From: Casuarius casuarius
Taxonomy: Eukaryota; Chordata; Aves; Casuariiformes; Casuariidae
Direction: 5' to 3'
Length of the DNA stretch: 64,000 nt
Assembly (NCBI GenBank): GCA_003342895.1
Contig: PTFA01000101.1
Location: 62,001-126,000 of the forward strand
Of this stretch, positions 22,531-35,400 are shown piece after piece. Position 1 is the first letter of the stretch, and every line of letters starts with the position of its first letter. The notes beneath the pieces are model-generated. The model made no database searches. It was not told where the DNA came from and worked only from the letters and a program-made list of their open reading frames with translations. The position numbers and the translations under genes were made by a program.

Positions 22531-24327
22531 ACGGTCAAGGCCAAATGCAGCCGTAATATAGATGAGGAACCTCTTTTCCATCCCCTGAACCAAAAGCGTG
22601 TGCACCGTAGAAGACTAATAGAAGGACTGCTATACCTTTAATTTTCATCTTTTCACTCCTTTCCCAGTAAAGTCTGTGGCTGATATTTTATGTAAACTTT
22701 GGAGCAATAAAATTCTTCTTAGCACAACATTGCCATTGGAAGAAAAGGGAGCAAAACATTGCTGTGTATCTGCTCAGCGTTCAGAAAGACTGAGAATACA
22801 AAGTAATAGTGGAAGAAAGGCAGAGAGTTCCCATTTAGCGAAATGTGAGTAACGTTGTGTGATTTCACACAATCGACCAGCATGAAAGTAAATTCCTAAT
22901 AACAAACACAATACACACAATTAAGACAGGAAATAGCTTGGGAGAAATCCACCAGCTACAGTACGTTTGCATAAACCAGTCAGCTAAGGCTGAATTCCAT
23001 TCTCTCTAAGCATAAATTTACTCCAGAGTAGCCCCAGATTAAGAAAACATCAAGTTTGTATACAAATGATTAAAAAAAAAAAAAAGATAAAGCAGCTATA
23101 TTTGATGAATAAACTGTTTGATGAGAATTGTTTATGCATCTGTACATCTCTACATGCATCTGTACACTAAAAAGTGAATTATATTCAAACCCTTTAAATG
23201 AGAAATAAATGCATTAAATCCAGATGAAGGTCCATTCCAAGCCTGGGTTATACTCTGGGCAAACCTGGTCAAGAACATCAATTTTTGTGTAACAGCATCC
23301 CATATGGCATCCCTGGCTTATGAACTCTATAACCAAGTAAACACTTACAACTAGTCTACACAGAGAAAGGATCATACCTTGATAATCCACCTCAGCCATT
23401 TTTCCTTCTCAGCCTCTTAAGCAGAACAATGAATAACTGGTGAGATCAGATGAGTTGTTTTCACAAAATCCAGCTTTTTTCCAAAAAGGGTGCAGATTTG
23501 TTTATTGACTTCTGATTGCACAGTGGATAAGTCAAAGCAGTCATTCAGTTGCCCAAAGATTAGAGATACCAGAAAAACTCCCAGTGACTGAGTGTTTGCA
23601 TTTGTAAATCAGGTGTCTGCAAGTGTGTCTGCCTCTTACAAGGGCCATCTTCTCTTTCCCCATCTCTCCATAATAAGGCCAGTGGTACCCATAGAGCTTT
23701 GAAATGGTCAGAATCTTAATGGGTCTGATTAATCTTTGTGCAATGAAATTGGGGGAAATTGAAAAGTTTTAAACTGATTTGCAAGCTAATTCTTTAGCAA
23801 AACATCAAGTGGAAGAGAAGGAAAAAAAAATTTTGTGGATGAAATATAGTACATGTCAAGGAAGAGCAATACATCTTTCTTCCCAAGAATTCTTAGGACT
23901 TCATTAATTCCCAAGCTCGTTTCTCCGTGTTTATTAATCCAGTGTTGCCAAATCTCCTTCTCCTCATGATTCTTTATTGCCTCTTTTATATTCACAGGAT
24001 GGGTTTCCCTTGTGAATCATCAAAATTCACATTATTTATATTTGCCAGACTCCCTCTGTCTCCACAGATATGTCATGTCTGGGTACCAACTGGGCCTGTT
24101 TTTCGTGTGCATATAGTATCACTGATTTCTTTTAATCACTGACCTAGGGGCTGTTATCCAATAGATCAGCAATATGAAAAGGGTTGTGCTGGTAAGACTA
24201 TCAAGAAGAGTTAGGCAGCTAATCAGCTGAGATGCTTTTGTAAATCTTGCTTGTCACCTATTGCATTCTAGAGTACCTCAATAGCTGTGCAAATCTTGCC
24301 TTTGATTTACAGCTCTTCCTTCATATT
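22531..24327. other. Non-coding stretch
   Basis: No gene recognised. Holds an A-rich run (about 23072-23084) and a doubled ATGCATCTGTACA word at 23134-23146 and 23154-23166 (period 20). Otherwise unique AT-rich DNA. Confidence 0.5.
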
Positions 24328-24425
24328 GTAATACCTATTGTGTTGCAGCATCCACTCAACCACACTCAAGGCACCATACAAACGCAATAAGAGACATAAC
24401 CCATCCAGAAGAGCTTAAAAGACCT
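24328..24425. repeat. Old amniote interspersed repeat fragment
   Basis: Contains, in order, TAATACCTATTGTGTTGCAG, AAGGCACCATACAAACGCAA, TAAGAGACATAACCC and AGAAGAGCTTAAAAGAC. This parallels an interspersed repeat I recall from turtle and bird genomes with GGCGCTGTACAAACA, AAGAGACAGTCCCTGC and AAAGAGCTTACAATCTAA. I cannot give it a family name. Confidence 0.5.
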
Positions 24426-27400
24426 TTTCTGAAAGTACAAAAAAGGATAGAAAATAACTGGAAAATGTTCAGAGAGGGAAGACAAGGATGATCAGGCTTG
24501 TGGAATGGCATCTGAAAGAGAAACCATGTAATACATAAAGCCTGTGCAGTACCTACAGCAACGTCTATTCTAGTAAATTAAAGTGACGAGAGAATGTTCT
24601 CTGGCCCTGAAGCCAAGCGGCATGACACAGCTGTTGTCCACACAGTTGAACTCTTTTACCTACCCAAACCAGAGCTACCACATCCAGATTGGCTATTGGG
24701 AATGTTTCCTGGCCCATGCCAGCTCTTGCGAATGACCGTAAGGCAAATAAAAGTCTGGTCTCTTTTCTCTCTTACCAGCACCTAGCTGTAAGGTAAAATG
24801 GAAGCTGTAAAGAAAAATGGAAGAAAATAGCCTCCCTGGGTCAGCTACCTCTGGAGCTAATGGGCTCCAAAAATTCAAATGTTTCTAAATATGGGTTTCT
24901 GTTGTTGCAGAATAAACCAAGGCTCTTATTTAGCAAGTTTTTGGCATGACTTGTATTATCAGCCCTTGACTGTTGGCAGCCCTGGAATGCAGTGCTCGTA
25001 GTGGTTATTAACCAATGTCACTTAGTAATGATGTCCTGTTCTGTCTTAGTAGCTGTGGCTACTCCTGTTGCACAGGAACATGCAGAAAATAAATTCATGG
25101 TTTCAGTGTCATTTCAGATCCTTGTATATACACAAAAGTGACAAAATGCTGTTCTAATAGCTCTGCGGGGCTCCAGATGCTGGAATTTATGTCATTGCTA
25201 TGGAGACTTGTGTGTGAGTTTCCAGAGAGCTGAAGAATAGTGTAGTAATTCTGCATCATTTCTGCTGCTGCTTTCAGAATAGCTTGACTGCCTATCATGA
25301 TAACTTCTATTACTGAGTTGGAGGAGGGGAGAGAAAGGATCCTAGGTTTTTGTGTGTGTGTGTGTTGGGGGGGGGGGGGGGGGTTAAGCAAAATTCAGCA
25401 TCTGTAGTGTGCTAAGAAATATGGTTATCATCTTTCTCAGTTGTATACACATGCTGGTGTTATTTGATATTCCTGACACCAGGAACATGCTGTTTAAAAA
25501 AATGGAACAAAACAATGGGAATTACTCCACTCTCCCAACATTTTCTGCTTTCCCAATCAAAGAAAAGTACTCAAAAATCGTGAACATTATGTTTAAAAAT
25601 AGTTCTGTTGAAATGTATCCAGAGATCATAAGAAACTTCCATATTTGGAAGAACCTACAGTATGTTCTGCCAAACTATTTGGCTTTTCTTTAGGCCAAGG
25701 CAACCCTGGGCTTTGCTGCTGTTCCCACGATGTGCTATAGATGGGGTAAAAGTGCTCTCCTGTCATTTCCAGTCTGCAGTATAGTGTGTGCGAGCCAGTA
25801 TGGGATACGCCTTTGCAGCCGGTTCTGCATCAGAAACCTCACTAGCTATGAAGGCTTGTTCTCCCCTGCTCTACAGTAATGTGTTTCCTGTGGGCAGCCG
25901 TGGAGAGCAGGGAGAATTTTCTCCAGAAGACCGTAGGATTTGTCTTCCCCTTTTTTGCTCATTGACTGACCTCCACCTGTCCGTTCTAAAATACTCCTTT
26001 TGATGTTTTAAAAGCTTCCTTTCAGAAGGCTTGCTAGAAGCCAGTGCAAAAATTACATTTCATTTATTTAGATTCTTTTCCTTCCCTTCACTTTTTCTCA
26101 AGAAGAGACTCAATTAAGCTATTTTCTTTAAATGCAGTTTGCTATCAAATATTTCATGTCAGGAGCATTCCTGTTACCATAGTTGGAGTCAGAGAAAGCT
26201 CTATTAATGTTGAATGAATTCAGTCAATAAACTGGGATTTCCCTAAATTTGTGCCTCTAAGGAATCAAGTGCCATTGCAATGCTTCCAAATATTGTGATA
26301 TATCACTATGCGTAACTTCAAGCGAGGCCTTATATTCCCTTGCTCTACTCTTTGGGTAACTAATTGCCATATTGGTATAGCACACTATACTACACGTTCC
26401 ATTTTCACCTTATTTAATTTTGTTGTCTCTCTTGATACTGTCTTTCGTGCCCTACTGACACTAACACTTCCATATTTTAATGAAGGTTGCAACCTCCAAG
26501 CTGAAGGCATGGAGAAATTATACATCTTCAGTTTCTTTGTATTACCTGAGTATTCAAATCTTGCTGTTAGCTTATGGCCTTGAAAAAGCAAGTTCAATTA
26601 CAGCATTACCTGTATGTGTTAGAGCAGTGTTTACTGCTCTTCTGTGCTTATTCCTGCAAAATGGTCCAGTCCGCTAAGTCAGGGAACTTTTCCAAGGTTG
26701 GCAACTCCTGGCAACAGGAATGTGACATTTATCATTTCATCATTTCCTATTGCATATGCTTCTTAGGAGTCGTCCCTGGGCAACCCTCCTGAACCCACAG
26801 TACCTCAAAGGCAAGATGAAGTGAACCCTTATTCACAACAGGTTACTGGGCCTGTAAATTTTATTCAGTGTAGAAAACTCTCACCATACTGCAAAAATAC
26901 AGTGGACAGGGCAGTTGGCAACAGCTAACATCCAAAGACAGTTCTTCAGTGCTTCACTGCAACATGCGCCAGAATACTCAATAAGTTTGATTATGAATAA
27001 TAACAAGCAGCCAAAGCCTTCTATTTCTGATCTAACTATATTTGCAACTCAACTCTCAGTCCTACAGATCCTGAGGTGTTGGCTGAGCTCTTGGGACCCT
27101 ATGGCTGTGGTAGCTGAAATGCAAAAGAAGCCAAGGTTTCACCTCTGGACTGAAGACTTTCTGATGAGCTCACACTGTCTCATAAAATGTGGGATAAAGT
27201 GCTAAAGATTTGCTTTCAAGCTGGAAAAATGCAGCCAATAAATCCTATGGCAGGGTTTATAGGGACTTTGTTTTGTGGGCAAAATCAAAGTTAGGAAATA
27301 AAATTTGCTTCAAGGATTAAGCCTCTAATCCTTGACTCCTCTTTGGCCAATAAAGCGCCTGATGGATGGTGTAAGCCTCCATCAAATTCTGCGTCTCAGC

Positions 27401-30400
27401 ACAGGCTTCACGGGTCCCCAGAGTGAAGAGAGCCAGAACATTTTGCGTGCTACACAGAGCCCTGTCACCAGGCAAATCAGTAAGGCCAAAATATGACTTT
27501 AGGAATATTCATAACAACTTAGTGGCTAATAACTGCTGCAGCAGCACCAGGGGCTTAATTAATAATGTGGCAAGTCTCCAAGGCCATCTCTTGGTTCAAG
27601 GGGGTGCTATGCTGGAAGTGAGGATAGAGGATCCCAAACCCTCCTTCAGACTATGTAACAGAGCCTTCCTTCAAAATCCTAGCAAGCATGCCCTGGATTT
27701 GTCAAGTCTGGAGAACCCATATTCATTTAGGATAAAACTGAGCTCTGTACAGCAGGCAGTATAAATGCTAGGCTTCACTCTGGTTTTATTTTTATTCCTG
27801 TACCTAAAGGAAAGTCGACTGAGGTGAGGATTCAGGGCCTTTTTCCAAAAGGAAAAGAATTATAACTGCTTGGTATAATGACTTTGTGTTAGCTCTGACC
27901 TGATGACTGATGACAATCCAAATGTAAGAAAATAATGTAATGCTGTATCTGTCAAGGCAATGAAGTGCTTTTAAAATCTTAGGTAAACTATGTTTTTTAT
28001 TGAATAAAATGAGATTATAGGTTAGCTTAGACTGAGACCTTGTACTATTCAATTATTTGAATTTACACCAGCGATATCTGTGATTTTATCTCAACCCTTG
28101 ATAATTGAACTGGGGTTTTAACCTGTTAAATATTCAATTTGCACTGATTTCAGTGAACTCTGTCTATTTTTTCCCCCTTAGGCTCCTTTGATAAAGTCTG
28201 TTTGCCTGAAAATATGGTTTATACACAATCCTGGAGGAGACTTGAGGTACAAGGACGGAATGGCAAATGTTTCTGCTTCAAAGTATGTGTGACAACGCTC
28301 AGGTGTTACAACACTGCTGACAAGCGAGATAACACCAGCTCCAAAGCTGTGTTCGGGGCAACTCAGATGATGCACTTAGCACAAATCTTTTTCACTGCAG
28401 GCTAAACTCTCTCAACTTACCTGACATATGCCTTTGGCTAAGAGCGCTCATGAGAACATTTACCATGTCTTACTTGATGCATGGTAACCTGTTACTTTGA
28501 AGTCACTTGACTGTACATCTGACTCCTCTACCTAATCGCTGCCTTTTGAGTGCTCAAACCTGAAAGAACTTGGCAAGCTGGGAAATTAGGAAATACCTTA
28601 AAGAGACTGAGAGTTTAGTTCCTACAACTTTGTAACTGAGCTTACTGACTGTTCTTGCCAGAGCTGGTGACCAAACACTGAGTGGTCAGATATGCAAATA
28701 CTGGGCAGTCAGGTGCCCTCACACTCTTGAGGGCCTTTTGGTAGGGATTTCTTCGGATGCTAAGAAGGCTGGAAAGCACTCTGAACTGGTCAGCCATCTG
28801 CCGTCTTCTTTCTGGATTAAAAGCATCCATAGTGCTTTCGTTCCAATGACAAAATGGTTTGCTTGTTGTCTGTATCAGTCACTCTGTCTTCACTCTTGAC
28901 ATTAAACACATCACCAGCTGTAGGTTGGCAGCACTTTTCAGTGCTTTTTAGTAGGAATATTTCATAGCGTTATCCTTCGTAATACAGGAAGTATTCTAAT
29001 AAACACCATCATTGGCAGCAGCTGAGCCAAAGAACATAATACATGAATGTAAAGTACAGCCAATTGCTATAGATTTTTTTAGTACTTGTGGAATGCCACT
29101 TCCCATACTTATTTTCTGCTCTTACGTGGTACATACTCTTGCTCTTTTGCATCATTTTAAATGAATGTGTCATTGCTGTTCCCTTGCTCTCCTTTTTCTC
29201 CCCTTCTAAGAACTGCTGCTTTTATTTTCCTTTCTGGCTAACACTAGAGCCAGTTTAGATTTGATCACTACCTGTGCTCAGCATCAGAGGAAATATATAG
29301 TACATAGCGTGCTTTCAGCTAGGTGGACAGGGAGCTACACATACAACTCAGTTAACAATAATATGACTAATGAATATGCTGTACTATGTGTTTCCTGCAA
29401 AAGAGCAACTCACACAACCCAGCCTTTATCACATTGTTTTTGTTAGCCATAGCTCTTTATTTACTGTCAGTGAGGCTGGGAAAGACGGCTTATTTTCTCA
29501 GTGTTGTGCATATGCATCTGTGCTGGAGCTGGCAGTACAACTTGTTCTTCTCCATTTTCCTGCATGTTTTATAACCTGTTTTTATTTTATAGTACTCCAT
29601 TAATTTATTCTCTCTAACTTAAAGTGGGATGGCTATTCTGTACATGCGCTACCTATCACATTATAGTTTACTTTTAAGAAAGCATAAAGGATTATATTAG
29701 ATCTTATACATCTCTCACCAATATGCTAAGGGTCCTAGAAATGCTGGTATTCTTAGCTGGCCTATTTACAAGCATGGATTTAATTTCTACCTGTCACCAA
29801 GCTGTGAGCTAGCTTAAAGCCTTTTGTGGATACTATATCCAAATCTCTATGAAGTATATTACCTGTCTCAGTATCACTTCTAGGTGCTTATATATGGGGC
29901 AGATTTACTGGACGTCCAAGAAAGGTGTTGCTTTCTCCTTTATTTTCACCAAAGCATGTGCTTTCTGAAGCTAAGAAAATAGCTGCCCCAGTGCACAGCC
30001 TCTTCTCCCTGACAATGCTTTGCATTCCTTGTCCCAGAAGCTGTGCATTTGCTGCTTGGGTGCTCATATTTTAGATGTTTGTACTTTAGGTATATAAATA
30101 CCCACCATCTAAACCTCAAAGGCTTACTTGTCGCAAGATGGAGCCCCTCCATACTGACTTGAATGCCCAAGGGGAATTTGTTTATCCAGCTAAAAGTGGT
30201 CTTTAGGTAAAGGCTAGGTCCCTGCAATGGCATTTCAGTATCACCTTTTGCAGAAGTGAAAAAGTGTATCTCTGACTGGCATTTATAACAATTGCTGCAG
30301 TTGGGTCCTGAGTGCCTCTTGATGTGAGAGCTGGAGGAAGAATAGAAAAAGTTTTATAGGAAATACTTAGGCCTTAACACCTTTCCTCCTCTGGGTTTGT

Positions 30401-31707
30401 GCCCCTTTCATATGCAACCTCTACATTTATTAGAAATGCAATCTTAGTAGCAGGAAGGAGATACTGAATTTCAAGTTGAAGGTTACTCTCAGCAAGTAAA
30501 TTGTAGAGCATTCTCGTCAAAGATCTACAAGGGACTTCTCCAAGACGTGCTCACCCCCCTTGGATAACAAATATATGCCTGAGCAAAACAGCTCAAATGC
30601 AGAAGAATGGCTATTAGACTGTCACCCTCTTTTCAAACGCATGCCACAGGGCATCCCATTTCACACCATTCATCTGTCCAAGTATTCATTGTTTCTCCCG
30701 GTTGCTCTTTATTAGACCCTTCAGCCAGTTCTTTAGTTCTACTTTACTGTGCAGAAGAAAGTAATTTACAACAACATAATTATCTATTTTAATGTATAAG
30801 GAGCTGTTTTAGAGAAAGGGTATAGGTGACTATGGTGTAAAATGTGTGGGATTGATGTATACTCAGTTCAATATTTCTTCAAGCGATTAAGCCAAATCTC
30901 TTTCAGAGTTTAAATATTTAAAGGAAGAATTCAGTGTTATTCTTGGAAAGCTTATTATTTACATAAAGGAGTGGACTCTACAAAAAATCAATTCTCAGGC
31001 TGTGAGAGTCAGCAGCCGCTCAGGTTTTGTTCTTCTCTGACTCACACAGATAAAAAGGCTTCATGTCACATTTTGGCTCCTCAGTGAAATCCTTATCCTG
31101 CTTGTTTGTCCCTCTACAAAAGCAACATGAAATTCTTGTAGTCCTACAACCAGCCGACGGCTGATCCTCATGCTGTGGAAAACCAACTGACTTGCCAGTC
31201 TGCTGTACCCCTCACTAAAAATGTAGCGCAGGCTTCTGCATGACCAGCCTAGAGCAGAGCTGTTGCAAAATACTGCATCTTGTACCATTACAACTCATCA
31301 CACCGCTGTTGTCGTTTGTGGCACCTCTCCCCTCTCCTCTAACACACGGATGAGATTTTTATGAACTAGTCCTGCTGCATACCTAGGTTAAGAAATATTA
31401 AAATATTATTCTCTCTCAGACTGACAGTCCAGCTTAAGGTATTTTTGCTGGGGACTAAAAATGGCAATATCAAAGCTAGTAGGTACTTTCACACACTATT
31501 TTTAATGGAAATCATAAGCAAAGCTCTAAAACAAGACAATCCAGTACTGCACATTCCTAAAATATACTCATTTGCTGTTTTCATTTAGCTTTCCTTTTTT
31601 GCCCAAATACCCCAGCTGTGTAGAGATATGCAATAAACATTAGATATTGCACATAAGTGAAAAAAAAAGACATCTCAGTATTTTGGAACTGCTTAAAGCA
31701 GTAGGAG
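24426..31707. other. Long non-coding stretch
   Basis: About 7.3 kb without a supportable gene. It contains the TG/G simple repeat at 25351-25383 and a short hairpin (TGATGGA at 27360-27366, TCCATCA at 27378-27384). Near 28140-28165 a GATTTCAGTGAACTCTG motif may be a trace of the palindromic amniote repeat. The longest frame, 113 codons at 27423-27764 on the plus strand, has no recognisable motif or flanking splice pattern and is treated as chance. Confidence 0.5.
25351..25383 (+). repeat. (TG)n followed by G17
   Basis: Seven TG units (25351-25364) then TT and an uninterrupted run of 17 G (25367-25383). The G run can support a four-tetrad G-quadruplex on the plus strand. Length of such runs is error-prone in assemblies. 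Confidence 0.9.
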
Positions 31708-31770
31708 CCCCAGCCTGCAATCCTTATGCAGAAATTACCCAAATAAAGCTCCCACTGAAGCCAATTATTT
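31708..31770. repeat. Old amniote repeat remnant
   Basis: Reads GCCTGCAATCCTTATGCAGA, then AATTACCCAAATAAAGCTCC and CACTGAAGCCAATTATTTT. This follows the order of a repeat I remember as CCTGCAAACCCTTACTCAGG, AAAATTCCCATTGAAGTCAA, TGGGAGTTTT. Only half of the palindrome is recognisable. Confidence 0.5.
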
Positions 31771-32214
31771 TATTGCCATTTATACAATAGTAAAAATGGG
31801 CTACATGCTTTACAGAACAAATAAAGAGATATCACGTGGTGCCTTTATCATCTTTTCTAGTTTGTCTTACTCTCACAATGCATTGCATAAGAGAAACAAA
31901 CCGTAGGAGCAGAACAGAAAAGAAACACCATAAATGGCTATAGAAAACTCTATAAAAACAACAGCTGAATAGGGAAAAAGTTCCTCTGCTGAGGTCAGAT
32001 GGCTACTTATTTTTAAACATTTCACAGAATATCTTGCTTTTTGATTGACTAGCTGACAAATCAACTGGAGTTTTACCTAAGTGTATGCTGAATAAGGACT
32101 TGTGGATAAATCTGTTATAAAAGATTAGACCGCTGCTGTGTATTACAGTATTATTTTTACTAAGTCTTTTACTAAAATAGCCCAGCTTTTGCCTGAGCTT
32201 CTTGCTGGATGGTG

Positions 32215-32380
32215 CTATGAGGTGGTTTCTGGCACCCCTTGCTCCCCCCGCCACCGACTCCCGGGCCAGGCGGGCTCTGCTCCTGCCTCGGCGTAGGTCG
32301 GTGAGCAGCCGCCCTCCATCCCACCCTCCACGCTGCACATGTCTCCACTCCAAAGGGGCAGTTTCCCCCCAGAAACATAT
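32215..32380. other. Small GC-rich patch with CpGs
   Basis: C-rich sequence with about nine CpGs in about 105 bp (32245-32350), standing out from the AT-rich surroundings. Frames on both strands run through it; the minus-strand 144-codon frame (32003-32437) gains length from this patch and from the adjacent CAT repeat, which it reads as poly-Asp. It is not called as a gene because no domain is recognisable and it depends on low-complexity DNA. Confidence 0.4.
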
Positions 32381-32400
32381 CTCACTGAAGAGCAATTGAC

Positions 32401-32437
32401 CATCATCATCATCATCATCATCATCACCATCATCCAT
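32401..32437 (+). repeat. (CAT)n microsatellite
   Basis: About twelve CAT-type units with one CAC interruption near the right end. On the minus strand the repeat is ATG/GAT/TGA, which creates artificial starts and a run of Asp codons in predicted frames. A good candidate for length variation. Confidence 0.95.
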
Positions 32438-35400
32438 GTTTTCAACCCAGTAAGCTTTTTGCTTGGAATCTGACTATTCATGTTCTAAGAGGCTCTCCAC
32501 AAAGAGATGCTCAAAATCTTAAAGAGAACTTGGTTTAGAAAGATTTCTGATCCTTTCCCTTCTCTTGGTGACACCAATATAATAACACCACTTCAGCTGA
32601 TGGGATTATATTGATGTGAAATGGAGCTATGAGTGGGAATACAGTAAGATCCACTGTATGAGACTCCCATTACTAATCATATAACTGGAAAGTAAACATA
32701 TTTTCAGATGAGACTTGGCATTAATTAGAAGAAAGGATAGAGATATCTTTTTCAGACGTGTTAGCAATAAAGCAGAAGGGATGAAGGAATGAAATGCAGT
32801 GAGCATGTATGGGCAGAATCCAGAGTTTGATGGGTAGGGAAAAACAAAGAAAGTAGAGAATTGGGTCCATGCTATTGGTTGGAGAAAAAAAAATCTATTG
32901 TCATGGGCGTGAGTGTTTTAAAACTCGTTCTGAGCCTCTAAATGTGCCTATGTGCTCCAGGAACCCAGGAAGACTGGGAATTTACAGAAATACTGTGCAC
33001 CTGAAAGAAAATGCTTTTCCGTGAGTAGCCTGGCTTCTTAGTACTTTACAAAGATAATGGAAGGTGGTAAACAAAAAAGAAAAAAAATCAAGAACAAAAA
33101 AGATTTTGATAAATGAGTAGACAATGGATTATGAAATGGGCATATTGTTGTACCTGTGTTATAGCCTTTCACTGGCTTGGACTGAGATTTAAAATGGTTG
33201 TGTGATTTAAAATGTTCTACCTAAGCTAGCTGCAGTATTTCTTCTATAATGGCACATGGCAAGTAAATATATTACTATATTCTGCTTTAGCAACAGAAGC
33301 ACTTTTCACTCCATTCAGGTTCAGCAACTTTATGACACCGTGGAAAGGAAGAAATCAATATTTGAATATGCTGTTATTAAAAAAGAAGCAAAACAAAACT
33401 GAAAAAATGCAGAAATGCTCCTCAACTTCAGGCCAGAAAATCCCTTCTGTAAGGGTGCTCACCCTTCCGTAGAGCATCTGTAAGCCTTGATCTTGGGGTA
33501 AGTGAAGCTCGTCACTACTATTCCTTGATGAACCAAAAGAAGAGAGAACTAGACTGCTTTTGCATGCACACTAGGCCACACTTCAGTGAGTATGAAAAGG
33601 ACTCGGACGTAATACAGGTGGCATGGCTAGAGGTAAAGTGATAGAAACTGTGAGGTGCAGAACCACTGCACATTGCATTGTAACACCACACATTTTTCCA
33701 CTGTCATAAACCACTTGCCATTCTCAGTTCCTCAGCTAGATGAGCTTGGGTATGATCCAAATATTTTTGTTCTTATATTCTATGTTCATATAAGAGATGT
33801 CATGAAGACAACAGTGCAGAGAGGATACTACAGTAAGAAACAACATGGCTGAAGGTAGCACCTCTTTTCTGGACATTAGGCAGTATTTCTTCTAAAGCGA
33901 GGCATAGCAACTATAGGATATTGCCAAAGCTGAGAATTTCTGAAGACATATCTTATTTATATCTGTCATTCCAGAACAGAAATGGATTTAGTAGTACAGA
34001 AATAATAGAGGGACTTCCAGTAGGACTTAAGTTCACACCAAAATTTTATGCATAAGGTTTTCACAAATAGATTACAGAATTACAAACCATCTCCCTAGCC
34101 TGTCCTATATTTTGAACTAATAGCTTTGAATGGAAACATCACAAATATCATCCCTGTAAGCAGTGCTTATTGGCACCTTCATAAATCATCTTATCATAAT
34201 CAAAAGCCTGGATAATCCTGGGGACTAAGACCCAGATTCTTAAAGGTATTTTAAGCTCTGGGTGTGTAATGCCTTCTTATGTCTATCACTGATTCTAAAA
34301 GACTCTGAGAAAACTGTACCTCTGACATTTTCTTATCTCTCTGACTACACCCACTATGCTGCTCAGGTCTCTACCCATGACTTACCTCTTAGAGTAGTCA
34401 GACAATGTTCCCATTCTCAACCTGGATATCCAGTCCAGCTCCAATATAACAGCAGATAGTTACCTCGCAAGATCTGACTTATGCGCAGACCTTGCAGTTC
34501 TCGTTCCTTTGAAGCAATATCTATGGCAAAAATCTTCTTACAGAAAAGCATTATTTGCTCAGAATAAAAGGGTTTCTGATAAAATATATCCACAAAACAA
34601 TACAACAAGGTGTTGGTGTATCTAACTTTCCTGCCATATCTTTGCTAATTTGGGAAAAGCTCTACAACTTACACTCCCCTCCCTTTCCCTCTTAAGAACA
34701 TATTGTCCTCAAGAACAACTATACTATGTCAGATAAACCCACATGTCCTGTCTCTGAAAGTGGAGCATAGCAAATGCTAAGATTATTAGGACCAAAGAGA
34801 AAGGACAAGTATAGAGTCCTAAGCAAACATTACTCTTTCCTCTGTACTTGGACTCCCTCAGTCAGATTTTACATAAGACAGTTGTTTTCAGTAACCAGCT
34901 ATGGACCTGACAAATAGCCCATTTTTCTCCAGATAAATATTTTTTAGTGTTTTACTGCTTTTTTATCTTTCTTCTCTTTATTGTTTTTTTTTAATTTTCT
35001 TTGAAAAAATGAGGCCGCAACCCACCAAAGATTAAAACAGGATTCTTACAGATTCCCTTAACTGGTGGTCTTCTTCCCTCTATGCACTGGAGCAATTTCT
35101 AGTAACCTATTGTGTGCATTTTAGTAATCACTTTTCCCACAACCTGATGTTAAATTAGTTTTGTGCTTTCAGACAGAACTGTTCTTAGTTCCCTCCATAA
35201 TCTGCAACTAGCTAGCAACTTTTCCTTGTTGACTATAGTATTTATAATAGATATAATTATCCACAGATGAAAATACAGAAGCTTCATGATTTTCTCAGTG
35301 GCCGTTCAGCATTAAGTCATCCCAACTGAGTTATGGAGAAGTCTGTGATTCTGTTGTCCCTGGGTAGACAAATATTTTCAGTTTCTGCTGCTTTCATTCC

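Noticed and set aside
27423..27764. 113-codon plus-strand frame
   Set aside because: No recognisable domain, no splice or promoter context; chance is the simpler explanation.
32003..32437. 144-codon minus-strand frame with poly-Asp
   Set aside because: Its start lies in the CAT microsatellite and its length comes from a GC-rich patch; no domain.
33451..33466. Perfect 7-bp inverted repeat AAGGGTG/CACCCTT
   Set aside because: Too short and isolated; no following T run or other sign of a terminator or structured RNA.
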